NCBI GenBank assembly: GCA_013138975.1
Contig: WTBR01000079.1
Location: 1 to 64,000, forward strand
Origin: Bacteroidales bacterium
GTDB taxonomy: Bacteria > Bacteroidota > Bacteroidia > Bacteroidales > UBA12077
Reading direction: 5' to 3'
DNA: 64,000 bases
Position 1 is the stretch's first letter. Every line of letters starts with the position of its first letter. The position numbers and the translations under genes were made by a program. The notes below the pieces were generated by a model, which saw only the letters and a list, made by a program, of their open reading frames with translations, was not told where the DNA came from and ran no database searches. Shown here in pieces: positions 8,581 through 16,154 of the stretch.

Positions 8581-9592
8581 ATGAGTAATAAAATTAAATT
8601 TTATGCTGCATAACAAGGAACTCTTCCTCCCTTGCAATATATAAAATTAGCAAAACTAATAGAAGATTAAAAGTACGATCGAATATATGTTTATGATGAC
8701 TTATTTTACTATCCGTCGATTCCAATTTTAACTTTAATTGCAGAGCACCTAAGAAAATAGAACTTGGTTCATGTTTATTAAATGGTTTTTATCGACATCC
8801 AACAATTATTGTATCTAATATCTTGTCTATTAAAGAAATCGTAAAAGGTAGAACGGTTTTAGGACTTGGACGCGGAGCATTTTTTGATTTTTTAGAAATG
8901 GACTGTTCAAAAGAAAATACAATGAAAGCTTTTGAAGAAAACATAAAATTGGTTAAACATTTTTTAAGTGAGAAAAAGGAAGAATTTAAAGGAGATTATT
9001 TTAATGCTAACAAAAATGCTTATTTAAGAATGACTTCAGCTGATATACCTTTAATTACTGGAACCTGGAATGAAAAAATGGCCAAAATCGCAGGACAATA
9101 TTGTAATGAAATACAAATTGCAGATGTTTGGGATATAAATTATCTAAAACAATTGCAAAATAATTTTTTAATTGGGAATTCTAAAACAACCAGATTGACA
9201 ATCCTAAATTTTCAATTGGAGGAATATGTTGTATTGCAGAAGACGAAGAAAAATGTAGAAAAAAAACAGATGAAACACTTGTTGTATATCTCTCCTATTT
9301 AAACAATATACTAAAACGAAGCGGTATAATTTATAATGAGGAAGAAATAACTAAAATATCCGAATTGTTAAAAGCTGGATAGATTAAGGAAGCATCTCAT
9401 TTTGTTACAGATGAGATGTTAGATACCCTTACAATTTGGGGTACACCAGAAAAGATTGTTGAAAAAATTAATAATACTATTAAGAATGTGAAAATTAATT
9501 CAATAATATTTTCAGTACCTTTTGGTATATATGATTCTATTGAAAAAAACTTAAAATTAATTAAAGAAAAGGTTATCCCGTATATTTATTAA
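8581..9592 (+). pseudogene. Broken luciferase-like (LLM class) flavin/F420 oxidoreductase
   Basis: Pieces in different frames add up to one protein of roughly 330 residues. The first frame (from ATG 8581) gives LQYIKLAKLIED, a TAA, then KYDRIYVYDDLFYYPSIPIL. A frame change near 8745 leads into LGSCLLNGFYRHPTIIVSN and VLGLGRGAFFD. A second frame change near 9200 leads into FSIGGICCIAEDEEKCR, a TAG near 9379, and an intact tail with IWGTPEKIVEKI. HPTIIVSN, GR-x2-LGLGRG and the WGTPE tail are LLM-family landmarks (methylene-tetrahydromethanopterin-reductase-like). At least three in-frame stops and two frameshifts make it non-functional. Recoding is very unlikely with mixed stop types. Confidence 0.8.
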
Positions 9593-9719
9593 TATAATTA
9601 AATTAATTTCTAAATAAATTTGATGTGTTATTTTATGAATTAAAATAACACATTATTTTAATATAGACGAAGGTATTAATATGCAATTAATCATCTTTTT
9701 TAGCAAAAAAATCAATGAA

Positions 9720-9747
9720 AAATCAGCGAGTATTGCCTCGCTGATTT
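9720..9747. terminator. Hairpin, possible terminator or repeat
   Basis: AAATCAGCGAG, loop TATTGC, CTCGCTGATTT: a perfect 11 bp stem followed by a moderately T-rich run. It lies 128 bases behind the broken oxidoreductase and may once have ended its transcript. Confidence 0.5.
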
Positions 9748-10089
9748 GATAATTTTATTTAAAGTTTATCAAACTATTTTAAGAGACTCACATTATTCCG
9801 ATTTAACTACTTTTTAATAATCTTGCATGTATTTGAACTTCAGTAATAGAGATGCGATAAAAATAGATTCCATTTTTGAAAATTTCTACATCCAACTAAA
9901 ATTAATTAAAACTCTTATTAATTTCAATTTACTTATTTATTAACTTATTATCTGTTATATCAATAATATTAATTATAGCATTAAATGCTTTATCTTGTTC
10001 AATAATTATACTTAATTCTGAAATACAGGTGCTTCATTGACATATTGAAAAATTGTATTTATATTATGACTTTCGGATCAAAATTAAAC

Positions 10090-10220
10090 TCCCTTACGCT
10101 TTACTTTTAAATCTGGATGCAGTCGAATAATTTCTCTCGCTGCAATACTCTTTATATTCTGAACTAATAATTTTAGTGGAATATTAGAACGCTTATTATT
10201 AAAACATGTACGAACGTAAA
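10090..10220 (-). pseudogene. Probable remnant of an IS200/IS605-type (Y1) transposase
   Basis: On the minus strand two adjoining frames give FVHVLIISV and then IPLKLLVQNIKSIAAREI continuing IRLHPDLKVKRKG before a stop. This resembles the HvHvLi core of Y1 transposases followed by the conserved helix 'vq.iKs.sarei...p.lk' of that family. It lacks the rest of the protein and the second catalytic His, so it would be inactive. The evidence is short and from memory of the family, hence the low confidence. Confidence 0.35.
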
Positions 10221-10521
10221 ATAGACTTCATATAAAGACTAGGGAGTTGGTGATTTGTAAACTTATTGCTATCTTCATGCTTTAATAAAAGGAAATGATG
10301 AAACAAGGCAATCTATTGCGCATTAGCAAATAATCACGGCTATTTGTTACATAAGAAACTTTGTGTAGCATTTACAACAATAAAATTTCCCGAATTAGTT
10401 GACTGTTTTTGAAGAGCAGGAAGATAATAAAGAATCTATTGGAATTAAACTGTTATGAACAGACTAATACTGATTAATATAGATTTATAAAATATATAGT
10501 TGTATACTAAAAAGATATAAA

Positions 10522-11130
10522 ATGAGTAAATATTTCAATCAAGGATGGTTCGGAAGACATCCAATTATGTATGATTTTGCCGGTTTTTTTATTTCGCCAA
10601 TTCGAAAATTTGCTGCAAAAAAAATGGGTTTAGAAAAATTAAAAATAATTGATATTGCAACGGGTACAGGTGCACATGCATATCAATTAGCTAAACAAAA
10701 ACATAATGTGATTGGAATAGATCTTGATAAAAAAATGTTGGAAAAGGCAAGTAAAAAAATTATACCTGATCTTAAGCTCAAGTTTAATTATGCGGATGGT
10801 ACAAATACTAATTTTCCGGATTCTGAATTTGATGCAGCTACAATATCATTTGCTATGCACGATATACCTTATGATATTGGGATTAAAATATTAAATGAAG
10901 CCAAAAGAATTGTTAAAAATACCGGATTTATTTTTATTGTAGATTATAATAATCTTTCGGGAATTGGTTCCAAGATATTACATTTTTTTGCCAGATTATA
11001 TGAATCTCCAAACTACGAACCATTTGTAAGAGATAATTTAAGCAGTTATTTGAAAAATGCTGGATTGGAAATAGAAGATAAATCTACTTTCTTAGGTGCT
11101 GTACAATTTGTAAAAGTGCGTTCTATGTAG
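10522..11130 (+). CDS. Class I SAM-dependent methyltransferase
   Basis: 202 residues with a Rossmann-type SAM-binding motif IIDIATGTGAHAYQL (about 42-56), acidic GIDLDKKML at motif Post-I, a motif-II-like FDAATISFAMHD, and NTGFIFIVDYN late in the fold. This is the Methyltransf_11/25 pattern (UbiE/small-molecule type). Substrate cannot be told. No operon partner: the decayed stretch lies upstream, and a strong bidirectional terminator at 11256-11287 separates it from the convergent collar gene. Confidence 0.82.
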   Translation: MSKYFNQGWFGRHPIMYDFAGFFISPIRKFAAKKMGLEKLKIIDIATGTGAHAYQLAKQKHNVIGIDLDKKMLEKASKKIIPDLKLKFNYADGTNTNFPDSEFDAATISFAMHDIPYDIGIKILNEAKRIVKNTGFIFIVDYNNLSGIGSKILHFFARLYESPNYEPFVRDNLSSYLKNAGLEIEDKSTFLGAVQFVKVRSM

Positions 11131-11255
11131 AAAGCTCATACTTAAATTAATTGACGCTATTTAATACAGGAATTAAAATATTACGATTGTCCATATGTTT
11201 ACCTAAAATTAACGAGAGTTAATAATATGGTTTTCGATAAATATTTAAACCTTAA

Positions 11256-11287
11256 AGAGGGTGCTTAATGACCATTAAGCACCCTCT
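11256..11287. terminator. Bidirectional terminator between convergent genes
   Basis: AAGAGGGTGCTTAAT, short loop, ATTAAGCACCCTCTT, flanked by A-rich and T-rich runs. It can stop transcription from the methyltransferase (plus) and from the collar gene (minus). Confidence 0.85.
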
Positions 11288-11385
11288 TAAAATATAAAAA
11301 AATACAATCACTATATTTCTGTTTTTAAATCTATTTTTTGTTACGTAACTTTTACAAACCAAGCTGAAAGAGTTTATTTATAAAT

Positions 11386-12009
11386 TTAAGTACTTGATGG
11401 AAATACACCTACAATACAAATTATGTAATTTATTCCTACATAAGGTTGCATATTGTTGTGGGGCTGGCTATCACCTGCAGGGTTAATTGCAACACTTAAT
11501 CCGGTAACATCAACACTTAATCCTGAAGTGTCAACTGTTATGGCATCGGCAGCAAGTGTATTTGCCGTTGCTTCATCAATATATAATTCCTGTCCAGTAC
11601 CTAATTTACCGATGTAATTTCCTGAGGGGGTAATTGTTTCTGCTTCATCATTGTTTACCTTCATAGTAGCAGTAGCAGTGCCTCCTATGCTTGCACCTGT
11701 AGCAGTTGCCTGAGTAGCATGAGTGTGTGTAGGCATTTGTTCTTCTACTAAATTAACATTTTCTGTACCAGATCTTTCTCCCATATTTCTATGAGTAAGT
11801 CCGGGACCACTACCGGCACCAACTGGTACACAGCCTCTTAAATCCGGAAGTGCAAAATTCGTTTCTCCATCACCACCAAACTGTGTTCCTAAAATTGTAA
11901 ATAGTGCATTGTAACTACTAATAGGCAATAAACTGCCATCGCAAAAAGCCCATGATCGTGGCGGGAATGTTCCTGCAAACATTCTTACTTCGCCTAAGAA
12001 TCCTTCCAT
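11386..12009 (-). CDS. Phage tail collar-domain protein (microcystin-dependent protein type), paralog 1
   Basis: 207 residues. The N-terminus GFLGEVRMFAGTFPPRSWAFCDG and LPDLRGCVPVGAGSGPG are the tail-collar signature found in phage tail fibres and in the 'microcystin-dependent protein' family of non-phage bacteria. A Thr/Ala-rich middle (about 105-160) leads to a C-terminal block ending MQPYVGINYIICIVGVFPS. The same layout and a near-identical TVDTSGLSVDVTGLSVAI stretch recur in the paralog at 13405. No signal peptide is seen. It follows the PRMT-like methyltransferase by 84 bases on the same strand, probably one transcript. No capsid, tail tube or lysis gene is near, so this is not an ordinary prophage. 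Confidence 0.85.
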   Translation of the reverse strand: MEGFLGEVRMFAGTFPPRSWAFCDGSLLPISSYNALFTILGTQFGGDGETNFALPDLRGCVPVGAGSGPGLTHRNMGERSGTENVNLVEEQMPTHTHATQATATGASIGGTATATMKVNNDEAETITPSGNYIGKLGTGQELYIDEATANTLAADAITVDTSGLSVDVTGLSVAINPAGDSQPHNNMQPYVGINYIICIVGVFPSST

Positions 12010-12093
12010 AATTTTTATTTTTAAAGGTTTAGTTTATAACTATAATTTAATTAGTACAAATTCTTTCTTGAATTAAGTGAAAAATTAGTAGTG

Positions 12094-13074
12094 TTAAGTA
12101 AAACTTGCAACTCTGCATTCGATTTGAGGCTTGTCCGATAACGAATACCAAAATTCAATATCTTTTGCATATTGCTCCTTGAATTCATAAAATTTAAGGG
12201 GTAAATTTAAACTACAATCGTTTGCCCCTAATACTTCATCTTCAAATACAGTGATGGTTGTATGTAACATTAATTCTATAAAACCGTTAAGATTTTCAGG
12301 AATTCCTACCGTTTCCCTATATTTATTACAGTCGAGGTTTGCTCGGTGTACGGAAAATAATTCCTTTAAAAATTTTGATTCCATGTTAACTTTTTGTGGT
12401 ATTTTCTCATCCCATTTTTCAGGATTTTTTAAATAGGCATCAATAGTTATTTTTTGAGGTATAAATATCGCATTTTGTTTCATTTGAGGGATTAAGTTTT
12501 GCATAATAGCAACCTGTGGTTCATTGTGTAAACAGCATTGCATAGTTTCTGAGATAACAATATCATAATCTTTATTAATACTATAATCTGAAGCATCTGC
12601 AAGGATGTATTCATCAATAAAATTATCTAAGCCTAAGTCATGAATCAGCTTTTTAACAGCATCTATTGCAGTTAGGTTTATATCAAGCATGGTAACTTTT
12701 ATATTCTCAGCTTTGTATAAAGTAAGCAATGGAGAAATTAAAGTAGCATAAGGACCACATCCTGCGTATAAGATATCAATTAATCCTGTATTGTTTTTTA
12801 CTTTAATATCGATCGCTTTTTTAATTCCTCTTAAAAAGATAGCTGTTCTTTTCATTTCAAGAAGACAATGTGCTGCTGCAGAGGGAGAAATAGCCACACC
12901 TGAAGGTAGAAGAATTTCACCTTCATTTAATTTAGTAATATCTATGTTCGTAATTGCCTTGAAAACTTCATATAAACTATCTACAGCCTGTTTCATTAAA
13001 TAAAAATCTTCTTCACAGTTTATTAATGTCAGAGATGCTTTTTTTACTTTACCAATATAACTTGAGATTGCCAT
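12094..13074 (-). CDS. SAM-dependent methyltransferase resembling protein arginine methyltransferases
   Basis: 326 residues. LIDILYAGCGPYATLISPLL (about 98-117) is the SAM-binding motif I, VTMLDINLTAID the acidic strand, and YDIVISETMQCCLHNEPQVAIMQNLIP resembles the 'E-loop' and following helix of PRMT/PRMT5-like enzymes. The second loop glutamate of true PRMTs is not evident, so the call is fold-level only. The N-terminal about 90 residues are helical and unassigned. It heads a probable two-gene unit with the downstream collar gene, and is divergent from a second collar gene. Modification of a collar protein or a small molecule are both possible; neither is shown. Confidence 0.7.
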   Translation of the reverse strand: MAISSYIGKVKKASLTLINCEEDFYLMKQAVDSLYEVFKAITNIDITKLNEGEILLPSGVAISPSAAAHCLLEMKRTAIFLRGIKKAIDIKVKNNTGLIDILYAGCGPYATLISPLLTLYKAENIKVTMLDINLTAIDAVKKLIHDLGLDNFIDEYILADASDYSINKDYDIVISETMQCCLHNEPQVAIMQNLIPQMKQNAIFIPQKITIDAYLKNPEKWDEKIPQKVNMESKFLKELFSVHRANLDCNKYRETVGIPENLNGFIELMLHTTITVFEDEVLGANDCSLNLPLKFYEFKEQYAKDIEFWYSLSDKPQIECRVASFT

Positions 13075-13404
13075 TTATTTAGTTGGAATTATGTTTGAGT
13101 AAAAGTATACCAAAAAATAAAAGCATGTTATAAATTAAACAAAAAAGAAATGTGACTGTTTAACTATTTTAGTATATTATTTTTAATTTGGATTTTAATA
13201 AAAAACATAAATCTTCTGTTATTCATAATATATTATAAGATATAATTATTTGATATTTGACAGTTAAAAATTTATGTTGTATTTTTATTCGGTAATTTTT
13301 AACAAAAGGAATATTATTAATTAAATTTTGTTTGAAATTGTTCTATATTCGCTTAATCAATTAACTAATTATATTAAAAATTAATCAAATTAAAAACTAA
13401 AATT
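13075..13404. other. Divergent promoter region, no gene
   Basis: 330 bp of very AT-rich DNA between the divergent methyltransferase and collar genes. No ORF, repeat or convincing full promoter was found. It must carry the start signals for both directions if the locus is co-regulated. Confidence 0.5.
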
Positions 13405-14022
13405 ATGGAAGGAACTATTGGAGAAATTAAAATGTTTGCAGGCAATTTTGCCCCAAGAACATGGGCATTTTGTGAAGGACAATTGTTGTCTATTGCACAA
13501 AATAACGCACTTTATGCAATTATTGGTACTATTTATGGAGGTGATGGTAGAACAACCATGGCGTTGCCCGACTTAAGAGGAAGAGCACCAATAGGGGTTG
13601 GACAAGGACCTGGATTACCATATTTTAGACAAGCGCAAATGGGTGGAGCTACACAGCACACTATGTCTATTAATGAAATGCCTAATCACACCCATACTGC
13701 ACAAGCAGCAGGTGGTGCTGGTAGTCTTACTGGTACTGCTACAGCAGCAATGAAGGTTAACAATACAGAAGCTGGAGAAAACACTCCATCAGGAGGGTAT
13801 CTTGGTAAAAGTTCTTCAGAACTTTATATTGAGGAAGCAACTGCCAACACATTAGCAGCCGATGCCATAACTGTTGATACATCAGGTTTAAGTGTTGATG
13901 TTACAGGATTAAATGTTGCCGTTGATCATTCAGGAAGTAGTATGCCATTTAATATTATGCAACCTTATATTGCAATGCATTATATAATCTGCCTTCAAGG
14001 TGTATTTCCATCTAGAAATTAA
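13405..14022 (+). CDS. Phage tail collar-domain protein, paralog 2
   Basis: 205 residues of the same architecture as paralog 1: GTIGEIKMFAGNFAPRTWAFCEG, then ALPDLRGRAPIGVGQGPGLP, a Thr/Ala-rich middle, EEATANTLAADAITVDTSG and a terminal block MQPYIAMHYIICLQGVFPS. The family is known from phage tail fibres and from bacterial clusters of uncertain function. The gene has its own terminator (14041-14069) just before the substrate-binding protein gene, so it may be made at a higher level than the genes behind it. No signal peptide. Confidence 0.85.
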   Translation: MEGTIGEIKMFAGNFAPRTWAFCEGQLLSIAQNNALYAIIGTIYGGDGRTTMALPDLRGRAPIGVGQGPGLPYFRQAQMGGATQHTMSINEMPNHTHTAQAAGGAGSLTGTATAAMKVNNTEAGENTPSGGYLGKSSSELYIEEATANTLAADAITVDTSGLSVDVTGLNVAVDHSGSSMPFNIMQPYIAMHYIICLQGVFPSRN

Positions 14023-14040
14023 ACGATTATTAAATCAATA

Positions 14041-14073
14041 ACCCGAGAAGAGTAAAACTCTTTTCGGGTTTAT
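14041..14073 (+). terminator. Terminator between collar gene and downstream genes
   Basis: ACCCGAGAAGAG, loop TAAAA, CTCTTTTCGGGT (one G-T pair) then TTATT. It lies only about 20 bases before the next ATG, so read-through is needed for the next gene unless it has its own promoter inside the hairpin region. Confidence 0.8.
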
Positions 14074-14091
14074 TCCAGAATACTTATTATA

Positions 14092-15201
14092 ATGAAAATT
14101 GGATTGCTGTTACCATATTCTAAATTCTATCCATACATTGGTAGTGATTTGTACAATTGCCTGAAATTTGTGTTGGGTGATTCACATAGCTATGTAATTA
14201 AAGACACCAATTTGGCTGTTCCAAATGATAACCAAAATGCGCTAAGAGAGCTTATATTATATGAACATGTGGATATGGTGGTTGGATTTATAGGATATAA
14301 ATCTCTTACAGCATTAAATCCCCTTATTCAGCAAACAAAAACCCCAATTATTATATGCAGTGCCGGAGATCATCCCGTTTTAGAAGCCGATGCCAATCCT
14401 TATATGGTGCACTGTTCTTTGGAAATGTTCAACTCAATATATTTTGCGTGCAAATGGGCTTTTCAAAATATTGGTCACAACTATTCAAGGTTATTGTCTT
14501 TTTTCGATAGTGGATTTCCCATTGCTGTAGCCACAGAATTGGCTGAAAAAAAATATTCAGGTAAGGTTAATTTAACAGAAGTATCGCACAAAAATGAGAA
14601 TAACGATTTAGCCCTACACCTTAAGCAAATTGAAAAGGAGCAAAACAATTTTGTTTTTATGGGGTATTATGGTTTCGAAGCCATCGAAGCGATGAAACAT
14701 TTGTCACAATATGAATCATTTAAAGAGATTCCGCTGGTAGCTACACCATTTTTTGCCGAAACTGAAACCATTGTAGCAAATAATAATCATTCAATATATT
14801 CAGTTAAAACTTGGGGGAATTCAGAAAACAGTGCATCTAAAACGCTGAAAAAATATTTTACATCACAGTTAAAAAGAGACCTTACATTTTCGGGAATACT
14901 TGGCTATGAAGTTGCTTTAATTATAAAACATTGTATGTCTCAAAACTGGGTTTCAAAAGAGGAAATAGTACCAAAACTGAACAATTTGGAAATAGAATCA
15001 CCCAGAGGAAATTTGGAGCTCAACACAGAATTGAACAGTATAAAAGCACCATTCTATCTATATGAATTAAAAAAATCTAAAGCTAGTTTAGTACCCAATA
15101 ATATAATAAGCACAATAGTTACCGATAAATCGGATTGGGAAACATTGAATGGTTTTAAAGAAGAGTTGCCCGGATGGCAGAACACCTATTTATGTAATTA
15201 A
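14092..15201 (+). CDS. Type I periplasmic-binding-fold protein without signal peptide
   Basis: 369 residues resembling branched-chain amino acid ABC transporter binding proteins (Peripla_BP_6): MKIGLLLPYSKFYP at the very start, then DMVVGFIGYKSLTALNPL, and later IPLVATPFFAE and GYEVALIIKHC. The first strand begins at residue 1 and no signal peptide or lipobox precedes it, so as written the protein stays in the cytoplasm. No permease or ATPase gene is near. It is followed after three bases by the formyltransferase gene, implying joint translation. A sensory or substrate-holding role within this collar locus is inference. An upstream start with a signal sequence was looked for: the terminator occupies that space. 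Confidence 0.7.
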   Translation: MKIGLLLPYSKFYPYIGSDLYNCLKFVLGDSHSYVIKDTNLAVPNDNQNALRELILYEHVDMVVGFIGYKSLTALNPLIQQTKTPIIICSAGDHPVLEADANPYMVHCSLEMFNSIYFACKWAFQNIGHNYSRLLSFFDSGFPIAVATELAEKKYSGKVNLTEVSHKNENNDLALHLKQIEKEQNNFVFMGYYGFEAIEAMKHLSQYESFKEIPLVATPFFAETETIVANNNHSIYSVKTWGNSENSASKTLKKYFTSQLKRDLTFSGILGYEVALIIKHCMSQNWVSKEEIVPKLNNLEIESPRGNLELNTELNSIKAPFYLYELKKSKASLVPNNIISTIVTDKSDWETLNGFKEELPGWQNTYLCN

Positions 15202-15204
15202 ATT

Positions 15205-16125
15205 ATGAAGACACTGGTCTTTTGCAATAATATTCAATCGGCTCAAATAATTTTTGAGCTTATACGGCGCAGAATCTTTTCGGGCATCGTAATCCCTTCA
15301 TCAAACAGTGAACTTGTTAACGAAATTTCAAGCTCTGGTTATGTTGAATCCACCAAAATGTTCGTTGTTGATCACAACAACGATAGTGAAATAATCGATG
15401 TGTTAAATGATACACAATCAAATGTTTGCATCGTAGCAACATTTCCAAAAATATTTTCTCAAGAAATAATTGATATCCCCGAATTGGGATTTTTCAATTT
15501 TCATTATGGTATATTACCAAAATACCGCAGTGCCGACCCCGTTTTTTGGCAGATAAAAAACGAAGAAAATCAAGCGGGAGTCAGCGTAATTAAAATGGAT
15601 GCTAGTATTGATGGCGGTGCAATTGTACTTATGAAAAAGTTTCCATTAGAGCCTTACGACACTTATGGTATTTTACTACATAAAAGTGTTGCGGTTGCTT
15701 GCCAACTTCTTGCTGAATTTATCGACGCATTAACTTCAGAAAAGATTGTATATAAACCACAAAACTTAAACGGATCAGTATATTTGCCAAAGCCAACGTT
15801 GAAAGATGTAACCATTGATTGGAAACAGATGAGCATGAGCGAAGTAGTGGCTATGATTAATGCAGGCAACCCATGGAATAGAGGTGCAATAACACGATAT
15901 GAGGGTGAAGAGATACGAATTGTACAGGTTTCACCTGCCAAATACAATAAGGACTTACCCGATGATGCGGGTAAAATAATACTGGCAAATCAACAATATG
16001 GAGTATTTGTGGTTTGTAAAAACAAAGAACTGATTCGTATTGAAACAATTCATTCAGCCGTGGGATATAATTCAGGTGGTATGATTTTAACCACAGGAAT
16101 TAAGGAAGGAAAGTTATTTGTATAA
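15205..16125 (+). CDS. Formyltransferase (methionyl-tRNA formyltransferase-like fold)
   Basis: 306 residues. The catalytic N-terminal domain shows GFFNFHYGILPKYRSADPVFW, a variant of the family's N-x-H-x-S-x-LP-x-Y-R-G motif, followed by AGVSVIKMDASIDGGAIV, which corresponds to the family's 'D.G.I' block. The C-terminal domain (NAGNPWNRGAITRYEGEEIRI) matches the OB-like Fmt C-domain. Family members use 10-formyl-tetrahydrofolate to formylate Met-tRNA, UDP-amino sugars or dTDP-amino sugars. The glycine usually seen after the arginine (YRG) is Ser here, and its position between a binding protein and a secreted giant is unlike housekeeping fmt, so an amino-sugar or other substrate is more likely. 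Start is three bases after the preceding stop. Confidence 0.78.
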   Translation: MKTLVFCNNIQSAQIIFELIRRRIFSGIVIPSSNSELVNEISSSGYVESTKMFVVDHNNDSEIIDVLNDTQSNVCIVATFPKIFSQEIIDIPELGFFNFHYGILPKYRSADPVFWQIKNEENQAGVSVIKMDASIDGGAIVLMKKFPLEPYDTYGILLHKSVAVACQLLAEFIDALTSEKIVYKPQNLNGSVYLPKPTLKDVTIDWKQMSMSEVVAMINAGNPWNRGAITRYEGEEIRIVQVSPAKYNKDLPDDAGKIILANQQYGVFVVCKNKELIRIETIHSAVGYNSGGMILTTGIKEGKLFV

Positions 16126-16154
16126 AATTATATGAAACTTAAATACACTAAATT

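Larger units (their letters stand above)
9593..10521. other. Gene-free, decayed stretch
   Basis: About 930 bp with no intact gene. It holds a hairpin at 9720-9747 and a probable transposase remnant at 10090-10220. The rest is stop-rich AT DNA in all frames. A short run at about 10325-10390 (plus strand: LANNHGYLLHKKLCVAFTT) looks like coding debris that I cannot assign. Confidence 0.6.

Noticed and set aside
8581..9592. Programmed recoding (stop read-through or frameshifting) of the LLM gene
   Set aside because: TAA and TAG stops plus two frame changes without slippery sites or downstream structures point to decay.
11386..14022. Prophage carrying two tail genes
   Set aside because: No integrase, capsid, terminase, tail-tube, lysis gene or attachment site nearby; the neighbours are metabolic-type enzymes and a T9SS protein.
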